Assembly: GCF_030656875.1 (NCBI RefSeq)
Contig: NZ_CP130943.1
Span: forward strand, 3,224,001-3,288,000
From: Prescottella sp. R16
Lineage (GTDB): Bacteria; Actinomycetota; Actinomycetes; Mycobacteriales; Mycobacteriaceae
Reading direction: 5' to 3'
Length of the DNA stretch: 64,000 bases
The notes beneath the pieces were generated by a model. The model did no database searches. It saw nothing but the letters and a program-made list of their open reading frames with translations, and was not told the origin of the DNA. Positions 9,053 through 18,787 of the stretch are shown piece by piece (within the stretch, counting starts at the first letter, position 1; every line of letters starts with the position of its first letter). The position numbers and the translations under genes are program-made.

Positions 9053-12000
9053 CGGGACGTCACCTGCCGTCCCTCGTCGTGTGCCGGGCAGCTCGACAGC
9101 ACCGGGCAGTGCCGGCAGCTGTCGTTGATCCGGGCGGCGAACGTCGGGCCCTGTGTCGCGGCCGCGGCCGCGTGGATCGTCGTCTCCCACAGGTCCAGTC
9201 CCTCGTCGTCGAGGGCGAGTTGCTCACGTTGCGTCGCCCCGTCCTTGTTGTGCGGTCTTGCGACGAACACGAGCCGCGCCCCGCCCGGTTCGGTGGCGGG
9301 CTGCCCGTCGACGAGCCCGTGCGCGGCCGCCACCTGGTAGGCGGCGAGCTGCGCGTGCTGCTGCGCCTGGTCCTTGGTGACGGCGTTCCGTGCGGTCTTG
9401 ACGTCGATGATCACCGGACGGCCCTCGGCGTCACGTTCGAGCCGGTCGATACGGCCCTTGATGCGCACCGGCGGGTCGTTCTCGTCGCGGGGTTCGAGGA
9501 GGCCGTCGACGGTCACCTCGACCCCGATCTCGGTGAGTTCGGAGCGGCTGCGGCGCAGCCAGTTCGCGAATGCGTCGAGCATGCCGCGGGTGCGTTCGAG
9601 TTCGCGTCGCGCATACCAGTCCGAGCCGAGGTCGACGGCGTCCCACGCGGTTTCGAGGGCGTGGTTCACCCGGTCCGGCGGGATGTTCCCGGCGAGGGCC
9701 TGCACCAGTGTGTGCACGAGGGTGCCGGCGATCGCGTGGGTGTTGTCGCCGTCGCTGCCGCCGTGCCGTTCGAGCATCCAGCGCAGCGGGCAGTTGGTGA
9801 TCAGTTCGATCGTCGACGGCGACATCGGCACCGGGCCGTCCGCCGTCTCCCACAACGGTTCGGACGAACTCGGGTCCGCGAGGCCGTACCAGCTGTCCGG
9901 GTGGGCGCCACGGACACCGGCGTCGGCCAGTCGGGCGAGCTGGTGGGCGGCCCGGCGCTGCCGGTCCGGGTCGGTTGCCGCGATACCCGGATCGCACACG
10001 ACGCTGCGCAGTTCGGCGACCAGTGTCGGCATGGCCAGTACCCGCGGATCCGGTTGCAGTGCAGTGTCTTCCGTATCGTCGTCGGCGCCGTTGTCGGTAC
10101 CGAGCAGTTCGTCGACGAACCGGGACGGCATCAGTTCCTCGTCGCTGCCCGCCGCGTCGACGGCGGTGATCAGCAGCGACGACCGGGCCCGGCTGCACGC
10201 CACGTGGAACAGTCTCCGTTCCTCCGCGAGCAGTGGGGCCGTCCGGGACAGGTACGCGGTCGGCGACGCCGGATCCGGTTCCGCCGCACCGCTGGTGAGG
10301 TCGATCAGCGCCTCGACTCCCAGCAGGGTGCCACGCGCGCCGAGACTCGGCCACAGTCCTTCCTGCACGCCGGCGACCGCGACGACCTGCCACTGTCGTC
10401 CCGCGGCCGAGTGCGCGCTGAGGATCGTGACCGTGTCCTGCGGGGCGACCGTCCGGGCCCGCGGGCTGCCGGGGATCTCCTGTGAGACGAGGTAGTCGAC
10501 GAAACCGGCCAGTTGGGCGCGGGGCAGCCGGTCGACGTAGTCGGCGGCCTGGTCGAACAGCGCGACGACCGCGTCCAGGTCGCGGTCGGCCTGGGCGCCG
10601 ATCGGCCCGCCGAACGCGGATGCCGCGGCCCAGCGTTTCTCGAGGCCCGTCGCCTGCCACGCCGCCCACAGCACCTCTTCGATCCCGCGGCCGCGGTCCA
10701 GTGGGATCCGGGCCCGGCGCAGCACCTTCAGGACCCGGCGCAGCGACAGGGATTCGACGTCGGTGAGGCCCGGCAGCAGGTGCGCGAGGCCGTCCGCGTC
10801 GGGTCCGTCGACGATGATCGCGCGCAGCAGTTCGGCGGAGTCCCGGTCGCCGCCGGACGCCAGTTCGACGCGGCGCAGGCCGCGGCGCAGCCGGCGCAGG
10901 CTCACCGGTTCGGCGCCGCCGACAGGCCCCGACAGCAACGCGAGCGCGTCCTCTCCGGTGAACTCGCCGCCCGACAGTGCCTGCAGGACCGCGAGCAGCC
11001 CGGCGACGCCGTGCCGGCGGGCCAGCGGCAGTTCGCTCGCGGCGGTGGTGACGGGCACCCCGGCGGCGAGCAGTGCGCGGCGCAGGGGCGGCAGCACCCG
11101 CGGCACCGACCGCGCGACGATCGCCATCTGCGACCACGGCACGCCGTCGATCAGGTGCGCGCGGCGCAGGGTGTCGGCGATCAGGGCGGCCTCCTTGGCG
11201 GGGGTGGTCACCACCCGCACCGCGACCCGGCCGGGTGCGCCGTCGTCGGTGACCGGGGCGGCGAGCCCGCGGTGCGGCGGCCGGCCGGGCAGCAGCGACG
11301 CGATCTTCGCGGCGACGGCCGCCACATCGGGTGCCGACCGGTAGCCGGTGTCGAGGAGCACCTGCGCCGGGCTGTCCTTCTCCGCGAGATCGGTGAGGAA
11401 GCGGGGGTCGGCGCCGCGGAACGCGAAGATCGACTGGTCCGGGTCTCCTGCGACGGCGGTGGTGTCGGTGCCGGTGCCGATCAGCCGCACCAGTTGCGCG
11501 GCCTGCGGGTCGAGGTGCTGGGCGTCGTCGACGAGCAGGTGCCGGATCCGGTGGCGTTCCCGCTGCAACAGGCCGGAATCGGTGGCCAGCGCGGTGAGTG
11601 CCGCACTGATCAGCTCGGCGGCGTCGAGGGCCGGTGCGGTGGCCTCGGGTGCCTCGACACCGACCGAGCCGCGCAGCAGCATGCCCTGCTCGTAGGTGGT
11701 GGCGAAGCGACCGGCCGCCACCCATTCCGGGCGGTTGTGGCGCTCCCCGAGGTCGATCAGGTCTTCCGGCCCGAGTCCGCGTTCGGCCGCTCGGAGCATG
11801 AGGTTGCGCAGTTCCACCGCGAACCCGGTGGTGCCGAGGGCGGGGCGCAGTCGCGGCGGCCAGTACTCGGCGCCGTCCTCGATGTCGCCGCGCAGCAGTT
11901 CCCGCAGCACCGTGTCCTGTTCGGCACCGGTGATGAGCCGTGGCGGCGGGTTACCGTGGGTGGCGGCCTGCAGGCGCAGCACCGCGAACGCGTACGAGTG

Positions 12001-12375
12001 GACGGTGCGGACGAGCGGTTCCCGCGTCGCCCACGGACGCTCGTCCGACGCCGGGTCCGCGGCAGCCAGCAGGCCCTCCGTGATCTGTGCGCGGATCGCG
12101 GTGGACGCCCGCCGCGACTGGGTCAGCACGAGTACCGATTCGGGGTCGGTACCGGCGAGGATGCGGGCGACGGCGGCGTCGACGAGCAGCGACGTCTTCC
12201 CGGTGCCGGGGCCGCCGAGGATCTGCCACGGATGCCAGTCGCGCCCGGGTGGGGCGCCGGCGAGGACCCGCGCCGGACCGGCCGGCCACGTGCGGGACAC
12301 GGCCGGTGCCGCGACCCGGCCGACGAGCCGCGCCGACGGAACCGTCGTCCTGCTGGATGCCCCCGTCTCGGTCAT
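9049..12375 (-). CDS. adnA: AdnA subunit of the AdnAB helicase-nuclease
   Basis: About 1108 residues. An UvrD-like motor with Walker A GGPGTGKT at 54-61 is followed by a RecB/Cas4-type nuclease with GRIDRLER and IIDVKTA, and cysteines consistent with a structural 4Fe-4S cluster (TNCPLRW early, CRHCPVLSSC at the end). It pairs with AdnB. I chose the ATG at 12375 because GGTGAG lies about 9 bases upstream; ATG codons at 12384 and 12405 are in frame and cannot be excluded. It diverges from the LipV-like gene with less than 60 bases between starts, so a shared promoter region is expected. Confidence 0.9.
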   Translation of the reverse strand: MTETGASSRTTVPSARLVGRVAAPAVSRTWPAGPARVLAGAPPGRDWHPWQILGGPGTGKTSLLVDAAVARILAGTDPESVLVLTQSRRASTAIRAQITEGLLAAADPASDERPWATREPLVRTVHSYAFAVLRLQAATHGNPPPRLITGAEQDTVLRELLRGDIEDGAEYWPPRLRPALGTTGFAVELRNLMLRAAERGLGPEDLIDLGERHNRPEWVAAGRFATTYEQGMLLRGSVGVEAPEATAPALDAAELISAALTALATDSGLLQRERHRIRHLLVDDAQHLDPQAAQLVRLIGTGTDTTAVAGDPDQSIFAFRGADPRFLTDLAEKDSPAQVLLDTGYRSAPDVAAVAAKIASLLPGRPPHRGLAAPVTDDGAPGRVAVRVVTTPAKEAALIADTLRRAHLIDGVPWSQMAIVARSVPRVLPPLRRALLAAGVPVTTAASELPLARRHGVAGLLAVLQALSGGEFTGEDALALLSGPVGGAEPVSLRRLRRGLRRVELASGGDRDSAELLRAIIVDGPDADGLAHLLPGLTDVESLSLRRVLKVLRRARIPLDRGRGIEEVLWAAWQATGLEKRWAAASAFGGPIGAQADRDLDAVVALFDQAADYVDRLPRAQLAGFVDYLVSQEIPGSPRARTVAPQDTVTILSAHSAAGRQWQVVAVAGVQEGLWPSLGARGTLLGVEALIDLTSGAAEPDPASPTAYLSRTAPLLAEERRLFHVACSRARSSLLITAVDAAGSDEELMPSRFVDELLGTDNGADDDTEDTALQPDPRVLAMPTLVAELRSVVCDPGIAATDPDRQRRAAHQLARLADAGVRGAHPDSWYGLADPSSSEPLWETADGPVPMSPSTIELITNCPLRWMLERHGGSDGDNTHAIAGTLVHTLVQALAGNIPPDRVNHALETAWDAVDLGSDWYARRELERTRGMLDAFANWLRRSRSELTEIGVEVTVDGLLEPRDENDPPVRIKGRIDRLERDAEGRPVIIDVKTARNAVTKDQAQQHAQLAAYQVAAAHGLVDGQPATEPGGARLVFVARPHNKDGATQREQLALDDEGLDLWETTIHAAAAATQGPTFAARINDSCRHCPVLSSCPAHDEGRQVTSR

Positions 12376-12431
12376 GCCTGGCATCTCACCAGACGGGTCC
12401 GACATCGCGTGCGTCCGGCATCATGGACGGC

Positions 12432-13208
12432 ATGCGCGGTCTGCACACCCACCTGTTCGGCACTCCCGGGGGACCGGAGGTCCTCGCCCTGCACGGGCTC
12501 ACCGGGCACGGCCGGCGGTGGGAGGCGCTCGGCACCGATCAGCTGCGCGACGCCCGCATCATCGCCCCCGATCTGCGCGGGCACGGCCGGTCCCCGTGGA
12601 CGCCGCCGTGGGGGTTCGACACACACGTCGACGACCTGCTGCGGGTGCTCGACGAGCATGCGACGGGCCCGGTCGTGGTGGTGGCGCATTCGTTCGGTGG
12701 TGCGGTCGCCGTGCATCTCGCGCGCACCGCACCGGAGCGGGTCCGCGGGCTGGTGCTGCTCGATCCGGCGATCGGTCTCGAGCCGGAGCTGTCGGGCCGG
12801 ATCGCCGGGCTGGTGGCCGAGTACCCCGACTACACCGATGCCGCGGAGGCGCGAGCGGAGAAGGCGCACGGGTCGTGGGGCGACGTCCCGACGGAGGCCC
12901 TCGACGCCGACATCGCCGAACACCTGATCGCCCTGCCGAACGGGCGTGTCGGCTGGCGCATGTCGATTCCGGCGGTCGTGGCGTCGTGGGGTGAGATGGC
13001 GCGCGGGTTCGTGCTGCCGCCGACGGGGATGCCGACGGTGCTGGTGCAGGCGCTGCGGGTGCAGCCGCCGTACGTGACGCCGGTGTTCCGGGCCGCACTG
13101 TCCGAGCATCTGGGCCCGGATCTGACGATCGCCGACCTCGACTGCGACCACATGGTGCCGCACGCCGTCCCCGACGATGTCGCGGCGTTCGTCCGCAAGC
13201 TCCTGTAG
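12432..13208 (+). CDS. lipV: LipV-like alpha/beta hydrolase
   Basis: A 258-residue alpha/beta hydrolase. The oxyanion-hole motif HGLTGHG is at 21-27, the nucleophile sits in AHSFGG (Ser 87), and a late DCDHMVPH segment carries the probable catalytic histidine. The position after adnA matches Rv3203 (LipV), a lipase/esterase of mycobacteria, but substrate cannot be read from sequence. An in-frame ATG nine bases earlier (12423) is an equal start candidate. The alkyltransferase-like gene starts 8 bases after its stop, so they form an operon. Confidence 0.8.
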   Translation: MRGLHTHLFGTPGGPEVLALHGLTGHGRRWEALGTDQLRDARIIAPDLRGHGRSPWTPPWGFDTHVDDLLRVLDEHATGPVVVVAHSFGGAVAVHLARTAPERVRGLVLLDPAIGLEPELSGRIAGLVAEYPDYTDAAEARAEKAHGSWGDVPTEALDADIAEHLIALPNGRVGWRMSIPAVVASWGEMARGFVLPPTGMPTVLVQALRVQPPYVTPVFRAALSEHLGPDLTIADLDCDHMVPHAVPDDVAAFVRKLL

Positions 13209-13216
13209 GCGGTCAC

Positions 13217-13513
13217 GTGGCCGCCACCACCGACGAGCAGATCGAACGGGTCCGGGAACTCGTCGCCTCGGTCCCGGCCGGCCGGGTCGCCACGTACGGG
13301 GACATCGCCGAGGCCGCGGGGCTGTCGTCGCCGCGGACCGTGGGCTGGATCATGCGCACCGACGCCGCCGACCTGCCCTGGCATCGAGTGATCGGCGCGT
13401 CGGGCCGGCCCGCTCCGCACCTGCAACACCGGCAGCTCGCGAAACTCGAACTCGAGGGCGTCCCGATCCGCGGCGACCGCGTCGACCTGGCCCGGGCCCG
13501 GCACCGGTTCTGA
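13217..13513 (+). CDS. Alkyltransferase-like protein (MGMT fold without the active cysteine)
   Basis: A 98-residue protein with the DNA-binding fold of O6-alkylguanine alkyltransferase. Where the enzyme has PCHR, this protein has PWHR (residues 54-57), so the alkyl-accepting cysteine is replaced by tryptophan. That is the hallmark of ATL proteins, which bind O6-alkylguanine and hand it to nucleotide excision repair rather than repairing it. GTG start at 13217, 8 bases after lipV. Equivalent by place to Rv3204. Confidence 0.88.
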   Translation: MAATTDEQIERVRELVASVPAGRVATYGDIAEAAGLSSPRTVGWIMRTDAADLPWHRVIGASGRPAPHLQHRQLAKLELEGVPIRGDRVDLARARHRF

Positions 13514-13549
13514 CCACCGGGCCTCGGCCCGATACGGCACGATGGGGCG

Positions 13550-15304
13550 ATGCGTACTTTCGGTCCCCCTGTCGATGCGATCGTTCTGGCGGGTGGGCGC
13601 GCGCAGCGCATGGGTGGTGCCGACAAGCCGGCGCTGACGGTCGGCGGGCGGCGCATGCTGGACACGGTGCTGGCTGCGGTTGCCGGCTGCACGCACGTCG
13701 TGGTCGTCGGACCGCACCGCCCCGAGCTGCCCGAACATGTCCGGCAGACCCGGGAGGACCCGGCCGGGTCGGGTCCGGTCGCCGCGCTCGCGGCCGGGAT
13801 GCACGTCCTCCGGCAGTCCGAGGACCATCTCGTCGTGACCGTCGCGGCCGATCTGCCGACCCTCGACAGCCGCATCGTGGACGATCTGGTCGCGGCGCTC
13901 GTCGCCCGCCCGGACGCCGACGCCGTGTTCGCGGTGGACGAGGCGGGCCGCACCCAGTATCTCCTGGGTGTCTGGCGGCAACCTGCGCTGGCCGCGCAGC
14001 TCGGGGCGCTCCGCCGTCACGAGAATCAGCCGGTCAAGGCGCTCGTCCCCGACGCTGTCGTGACCGTCCCGGCCCTCGGGGTCACCGACTGCGACACCCC
14101 CGAGGACGTCGACCGCGCTCGCGCCGCTCATGTTCCGGAACCGATGGAGGTGGATGCGGCCCGTGACGCGGTCCGAAGGTCGGTGAAACCCCTTCCGATA
14201 CACGATCTTCCGATAGCCGATGCGCTCGGCGCCGCCCTCGCTGCCCCACTCGTCGCCGCGGACGCCCTGCCGCGCGTCGACACGTCCGCGATGGACGGCT
14301 ACGCGGTGGCCGGGCCGGGCCCGTGGCGGCTGCGTCCCGAGGTCCGCCGCGCCGGTGCGTCGTCGGACGTCCACCTGGCCACGGACGAGGCGGTGCGGAT
14401 CGCGACGGGCGCCCACGTCCCACCGGGATCGACGGCGGTGATCCGCGACGAGTTCGTCGACGCGACACCGGATTCCGAGACACTTCGTCGGCGCCCCGAC
14501 GCTCCGTCGCGCGACGACACCCGGCGGCGCGGCGAGGACTGGCAGCCCGGTCATCATCTCGCGGAGGCCGGGACGGCGGTGTCCCCGGCGGTGGTGTCGG
14601 CGGCGGCCAGCGGGGAGGTGACCGAGATCGCGGTGCGCGGCCCGGTCCGGGCGCATGTCGCCCTGACCGGGGACGAGATCCGCCGCGACGGCCCGCTCGC
14701 CGAGGGCCAGACGCGGGACTCGATCGGCCCGATCCTGCCGGAGATCCTGCGGCACTGCAGGGTTCGGGTCGCCGCCGACACCCACGTGCCGGACACCGTG
14801 GACGGCTTCGACGTCCTGCTGCGGGACGCGAACACCGCCGACGTGATCGTCGTGGTGGGGGCGACCGGCGGGGGTGCCGCGGACCAGTTGCGGGCGGCGC
14901 TGACACGGGCGGGCGCCCGGATCGTCGTCGGCCGGGTCCGGTGCCGGCCGGGCGGCTCGCAGGTGACGGCGATGCTGCCGGACGGGCGAATCGTGTTGGG
15001 GCTCCCGGGGAATCCGTTGGCGGCGGTGGCGACACTGCTGGTGATGCTGCCCGCGATCGTCGACGCGCTCACCGCCGGAACTCCGGCCGTTCCCGTCGTG
15101 GGTGTGGTGGCGAACGCGTCCGAGGCGGCGGCACCGGTGACCCGGATCGTGCCCGTCACACGTCTGGCGGACGGGACGTGGCGCGCGGACACCGTCGTGC
15201 GCACCGCGCACCTGGCGGGGCTGATCGGCCGGGACGCTCTCGCCCTGATCCCCTCGGATGCGGTCGACGGTCAGGTCGTCGAACTGGTCACGCTGCCACG
15301 CTGA
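13550..15304 (+). CDS. MobA-MoeA fusion, molybdenum cofactor biosynthesis
   Basis: A 584-residue two-domain protein. Residues 1 to about 190 are a MobA-type nucleotidyltransferase (LAGGRAQRMGGADKP) that would attach GMP to Mo-molybdopterin. From about 205 onward is MoeA, with SAMDGYAV near 246-253 and GATGGGAAD near 437-445, which inserts molybdate into adenylated molybdopterin. Having both steps in one chain suggests handing over of the cofactor. The likely client here is the bis-MGD nitrate reductase encoded 10 kb downstream. ATG at 13550; the gene stands alone, 36 bases after the ATL gene. Confidence 0.88.
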   Translation: MRTFGPPVDAIVLAGGRAQRMGGADKPALTVGGRRMLDTVLAAVAGCTHVVVVGPHRPELPEHVRQTREDPAGSGPVAALAAGMHVLRQSEDHLVVTVAADLPTLDSRIVDDLVAALVARPDADAVFAVDEAGRTQYLLGVWRQPALAAQLGALRRHENQPVKALVPDAVVTVPALGVTDCDTPEDVDRARAAHVPEPMEVDAARDAVRRSVKPLPIHDLPIADALGAALAAPLVAADALPRVDTSAMDGYAVAGPGPWRLRPEVRRAGASSDVHLATDEAVRIATGAHVPPGSTAVIRDEFVDATPDSETLRRRPDAPSRDDTRRRGEDWQPGHHLAEAGTAVSPAVVSAAASGEVTEIAVRGPVRAHVALTGDEIRRDGPLAEGQTRDSIGPILPEILRHCRVRVAADTHVPDTVDGFDVLLRDANTADVIVVVGATGGGAADQLRAALTRAGARIVVGRVRCRPGGSQVTAMLPDGRIVLGLPGNPLAAVATLLVMLPAIVDALTAGTPAVPVVGVVANASEAAAPVTRIVPVTRLADGTWRADTVVRTAHLAGLIGRDALALIPSDAVDGQVVELVTLPR

Positions 15305-15310
15305 TTCGCG

Positions 15311-15664
15311 TCAGCCCTCGGCCTGGTTCCGCTTCTGCTCGCGGGCGATGCGCCGCTGTTCCTCGGCGCGTTCGCGGCAGCGGCGCAGGAATTCCTCGTC
15401 GTCCGTGGACTGCTGCGCGACGTGCCGTCCGGGCCGATCGTATTCGGGGAACGTCGACCGTGCTGCGGGCCGGCGCGGGCCGGGGTATCCGCCGTCGGGC
15501 CGGCCGGCGACGAGCCACAGCAGCGACCCGAGCAGCGGCACGAACAGCACCACGAACACCCACGCCACCTTGGGCAGGTTCCGCACGGCGTGTTCCTCCG
15601 CGAGGATCACATCCACCAGACAGACGACCCACACGATCATCACGATCAAACCCAGATACGGCAC
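15311..15664 (-). CDS. Small membrane protein with PLDc_N-like domain
   Basis: A 117-residue protein with two membrane segments (about 3-22 and 33-54) joined by a short basic loop EEHAVRNLPK, then a charged cytoplasmic tail rich in Arg, Glu and Gln. This resembles the PLDc_N (phospholipase D N-terminal) family of small actinobacterial membrane proteins, whose role is unknown; no catalytic PLD part is present. GTG at 15664 is supported by GGGGAGGG about 9 bases upstream. It converges on mobA-moeA with 6 bases between stops and lies downstream of the coiled-repeat membrane protein. Confidence 0.75.
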   Translation of the reverse strand: MPYLGLIVMIVWVVCLVDVILAEEHAVRNLPKVAWVFVVLFVPLLGSLLWLVAGRPDGGYPGPRRPAARSTFPEYDRPGRHVAQQSTDDEEFLRRCRERAEEQRRIAREQKRNQAEG

Positions 15665-15754
15665 GGCTGCCGGCCCTCCCCTGTTTCCTCCCGAAGCACA
15701 CCGACCGATGCCGGGCGCCCGTAGATGGAACCAACCGGGAGGTAGGTAGTGCAA

Positions 15755-16792
15755 CTATTCGGCGACAGCCCCCTGGTCGGACGCTCGGCGCCCGAGCGCG
15801 AACGCACCCCAGACGAGAGCGCCGACGAGGGCCGCACCGCCACCCGCGACGGCGTACACCCAGGCGGGACGTCCCGACGAGTCCGTGGCCGACGCGGCCT
15901 GTGTGTCGGTGGTGTCGTCCGGGGTGGCCGGCTTACCCGAGGGCAGCGCCTTCGAGGCGGCGCTGACGCTCGACGACAGGCCGTCGACGACGCCCGAGAT
16001 GGGGCCGGTGCCGTCGACGAGCTGACCTGTTCCCGCGGCGAGGGCTTTACCGCCGTCGTCGAGGAGTCCGAGGCCCTCGGTGAGCTGGTCGGCGCCGTCG
16101 GCGATCTGGTTGACGCCACTGACGAACTGTGCGGACGGGTCGTTGAGTTCGAACGACAACTGGCGGGCGCCGTCCTTGAGGGTGGCGAGCTGGTTGAGGG
16201 TCTCGGGGCCGAGTCCTTCCGCGTCGAGACGGTCGGCGAGTCCGGTGAGACGTGCGACCGCCCCCTGCGACACCGGGTCCGGGGAGATCGCGAGGGTGCC
16301 GGCGACCTGGCGGAGCGACGCGGTCACGTCGGCCTGCATGCCACCGAAGCTCTCGAGCCGGTCGACGACCTGGTCGACGCCGCCGCTGACCTGACCGGCA
16401 CCGTCACCGAGAAGTCCGACACCACCGCTGAGCGCGGTCAGCCCGTCGGACAGTTGCTGGGCGCCGTCGCGGGCCTGACCGATGCCGGCGGAGAGCTGGT
16501 TGGCGCCGTCGTCGAGCTGGCGGCCGCCGTCGACGAGCTGGTCGACGCCGCCGCCGAGGAGTGACAGCGGCAGGCTGGCCTGTGACAGGTTGCTGCGGGC
16601 CTTCGCGAGCGCGGCCGCGTCGTCGTCCCCGGCGGACTGCTCGGTGGCCTGCTGGTCGGCGGCGGGCGCGGCATCGTCCTTGCCGAGGACGAGCCACAGG
16701 ACGACGCCGGTCACCGCGACGGCGGCGACGACGAACAGGGCGAGGATCTGCCGAGCGGACGGTCGGCGGCGGGGGATGTCGTGTGCGCTCAT
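15755..16792 (-). CDS. Bitopic membrane protein with YhgE/Pip-like repeats
   Basis: A 345-residue protein with a membrane segment near 17-37, an acidic linker, a long extracytoplasmic part, and a second membrane segment near 310-335. Residues about 70-150 and 230-285 are made of repeats of the type GVDQLVDGGRQL and GANQLSAG, with Gly-x-x-Gln-Leu spaced at seven or eleven residues. Such repeats occur in the extracellular part of YhgE/Pip and some MmpL-like proteins and predict a long helical rod. Function is unknown. ATG at 16792. It could act as an envelope scaffold; this is inference. Confidence 0.7.
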   Translation of the reverse strand: MSAHDIPRRRPSARQILALFVVAAVAVTGVVLWLVLGKDDAAPAADQQATEQSAGDDDAAALAKARSNLSQASLPLSLLGGGVDQLVDGGRQLDDGANQLSAGIGQARDGAQQLSDGLTALSGGVGLLGDGAGQVSGGVDQVVDRLESFGGMQADVTASLRQVAGTLAISPDPVSQGAVARLTGLADRLDAEGLGPETLNQLATLKDGARQLSFELNDPSAQFVSGVNQIADGADQLTEGLGLLDDGGKALAAGTGQLVDGTGPISGVVDGLSSSVSAASKALPSGKPATPDDTTDTQAASATDSSGRPAWVYAVAGGGAALVGALVWGAFALGRRASDQGAVAE

Positions 16793-16859
16793 AGGTCCGC
16801 GAAGGGTAGCAACGCGGATTAAGCACTCTCTGAGACGGAGCGCGGGAGGGAGATGCAGG

Positions 16860-17828
16860 TCACACCGGGCGGTCGGCGGCGACCTCCGCGAGCGCGGCCG
16901 CGTCCTCCGCACCGAACGTGTCCTCGAGGGTTTCCGGCGAGTAGTCGAGGTCGATTTCCTCGACGGGCCGACCCCGCGCGGATTCGATGGCGCCGAGTCG
17001 GCGCTGCGCTCGATCGGCGGCGTAGTCGAGGTAGTCCTGCGGTTCGATACCGAACGGTGGTTCCTCGAACTGGTCGTTGACCCACTGGATCATGTTCAGG
17101 GCGTGCGGCAGCAACTCGCCCATCCGCTGGGTGACAACGTCCCACAGGCTGTCGTCGGCGGCGACGTGCCGGCGGCACGTGAACGTGCCCCACGCCATGT
17201 GACGGCGTTCGTCGTCGCCGATACGGCGGACGAGCTCCTGCATGCCGGGCAGGATTCCCCGTTCGGTGCACACCCGCTGCCACGCGTAGTAGCCGGTGAG
17301 GGCGAGGCTGCCCTCGATGACGTGGTTGTAGGTGACCGACGCGCGAATCTGGTTGGCGGGACTCGGATCCGATTCCAGGATGCGCAGCGACCGCGGCAGC
17401 TCCTCGTAGAAGAGGGTGCGGTAGTGCGGGTTCTCCGCGACGAACGGGTGCAGGTCGCCGTCGAGGCCGACCGTGTCCATCCACCGGCGGAACACCTGGA
17501 CGTGCTTGGCCTCCTCGAAACAGAACTGCGTCAGGTACATCTCGTCACCGAAGCGGCCCTCGGTGGCCATCGCCTTCATGAACGGCTGGATGTCCTCGGT
17601 GACGGCTTCTTCACCGGCGATGAACTGCGCGCACAGGTAGGTGGAGCTGCGCCGTTCCTCGTCGCCCAGGCCCTGCCAGTCGATGGCGTCCTGCGTGAAG
17701 TCGATGTCCACCGGATTCCAGAACTTCGCGTTGCCCTTCACGAACAGGCGTAGCGGGAAGGCGTCCCAGTTGAGGCCACCCGCACGCAGCGAACTGAAAC
17801 CTTCACGGTCGACCGAGGTCGCGGTCAT
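16860..17828 (-). CDS. R2-like ligand-binding oxidase (Mn/Fe)
   Basis: A 322-residue ferritin-fold protein very close to the M. tuberculosis R2lox (Rv0233). Metal ligands expected in the family are all present: E73, E106, H109, E172, E207 and H210. The residues that form the Val-Tyr ether cross-link correspond to V76 and Y167. R2lox binds a long-chain fatty acid and activates oxygen at a mixed Mn/Fe site; its substrate in the cell is unknown. ATG at 17828 with GGGTGG upstream. It is divergent from a thioesterase-like gene, which fits a lipid-linked function. Often annotated as ribonucleotide reductase beta, which is misleading. Confidence 0.9.
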   Translation of the reverse strand: MTATSVDREGFSSLRAGGLNWDAFPLRLFVKGNAKFWNPVDIDFTQDAIDWQGLGDEERRSSTYLCAQFIAGEEAVTEDIQPFMKAMATEGRFGDEMYLTQFCFEEAKHVQVFRRWMDTVGLDGDLHPFVAENPHYRTLFYEELPRSLRILESDPSPANQIRASVTYNHVIEGSLALTGYYAWQRVCTERGILPGMQELVRRIGDDERRHMAWGTFTCRRHVAADDSLWDVVTQRMGELLPHALNMIQWVNDQFEEPPFGIEPQDYLDYAADRAQRRLGAIESARGRPVEEIDLDYSPETLEDTFGAEDAAALAEVAADRPV

Positions 17829-17908
17829 TCGAAGCCACCCACTTTCACGTCGGTACCCACACCTGTCTTCCACGGTAGTGCGTGAACGGCCTCGACGGGA
17901 GCACTTCT

Positions 17909-17924
17909 TGCACATCGATGTGCA
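17909..17924. promoter_or_regulatory. 16-bp perfect palindrome between R2lox and thioesterase genes
   Basis: TGCACATCGATGTGCA is a perfect inverted repeat lying in the 158-base gap between the divergent starts at 17828 and 17987. Its place and symmetry are typical of a dimeric repressor site that could control both genes. No regulator gene is adjacent, so the binding protein is unknown. Confidence 0.5.
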
Positions 17925-17986
17925 TGCCGTGGGTTCCGCCGATGCCATATGTTCCGGTGACCAATCAGACGAGGGGGTTTGTTCGG

Positions 17987-18787
17987 ATGGAGATCGGTTT
18001 CCTGCGCCACGACGGCGACGGGTTCGTGCCGCTCGAGTTGGGTATCAGCAAGTGGTCACCGGACATGATCAACGGGCCGGCGATCACCGGCGTCCTGGCG
18101 CGGGCGATCGAGAACGCGCACGGCGCCGAGGATTTCGTTCCTGCCCGATTGACGGTCGACCTGTTCCGGCCGGCCCGCGCACGACGGTTGCACGTGGCGA
18201 CTCGCAGTGTGCGGGAGGGTAACCGGATCCGGTTGGCGGACGCCGAGGTGGTGCAGGACGGGGAGACCGTGGCCCGGGCATCGGTGGTGTTCCTGCGCCG
18301 CGGCGTCCGACCGCCCGGGCAGACGTGGACGCGCCCGGACGTCCCGCAGCCGCCGCCCCTGTCGCTGTTGCAGCCGTTGCAGGGGCCGTCGCATCCGTGG
18401 ATCGGCAGCGACGGACACCCCGACGGATGGTCGCCGTCCCTCGTCGACCATCAGGGGTCGACCCGGAAACGGTTGTGGCAGTATCAGGTTCCCGTCGTCG
18501 CCGGGGAGGAACCGTCGCCGTTCGTGCGGGCCGCGACGGTCGGCGAGACCACGAGTCTCATGACCAACTGGGGCAGCGCCGGTGTCGGCTACATCAACGC
18601 CGATCTCACCCTCGCCCTGTCCCGGCTCCCGGACGGACCGGAGATCGGGCTCGAAGCCGACAACCACATCAGCGTCGACGGTGTCGCCGTCGGCTCCACC
18701 ACCATGTTCGACCGGAGCGGTCCGATCGGTACGTGCATCGTCACGGCACTGTCGAACGCCGAGCGGCAGGTGGGGTTCTCGAACTGA
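17987..18787 (+). CDS. Acyl-CoA thioesterase-like hotdog protein
   Basis: A 266-residue protein with the double-hotdog plan of TesB-like thioesterases: an N-terminal half containing [14 protein letters not shown] and [14 protein letters not shown], and a C-terminal half with [13 protein letters not shown] and [17 protein letters not shown]. The family hydrolyses acyl-CoA esters or acts as an acyl-binding protein; the specific substrate cannot be read. ATG at 17987 follows GGGGG by about 11 bases. It is divergent from R2lox and overlaps the convergent cbiX gene by 47 bases at the 3' end. Confidence 0.75.
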   Translation: MEIGFLRHDGDGFVPLELGISKWSPDMINGPAITGVLARAIENAHGAEDFVPARLTVDLFRPARARRLHVATRSVREGNRIRLADAEVVQDGETVARASVVFLRRGVRPPGQTWTRPDVPQPPPLSLLQPLQGPSHPWIGSDGHPDGWSPSLVDHQGSTRKRLWQYQVPVVAGEEPSPFVRAATVGETTSLMTNWGSAGVGYINADLTLALSRLPDGPEIGLEADNHISVDGVAVGSTTMFDRSGPIGTCIVTALSNAERQVGFSN

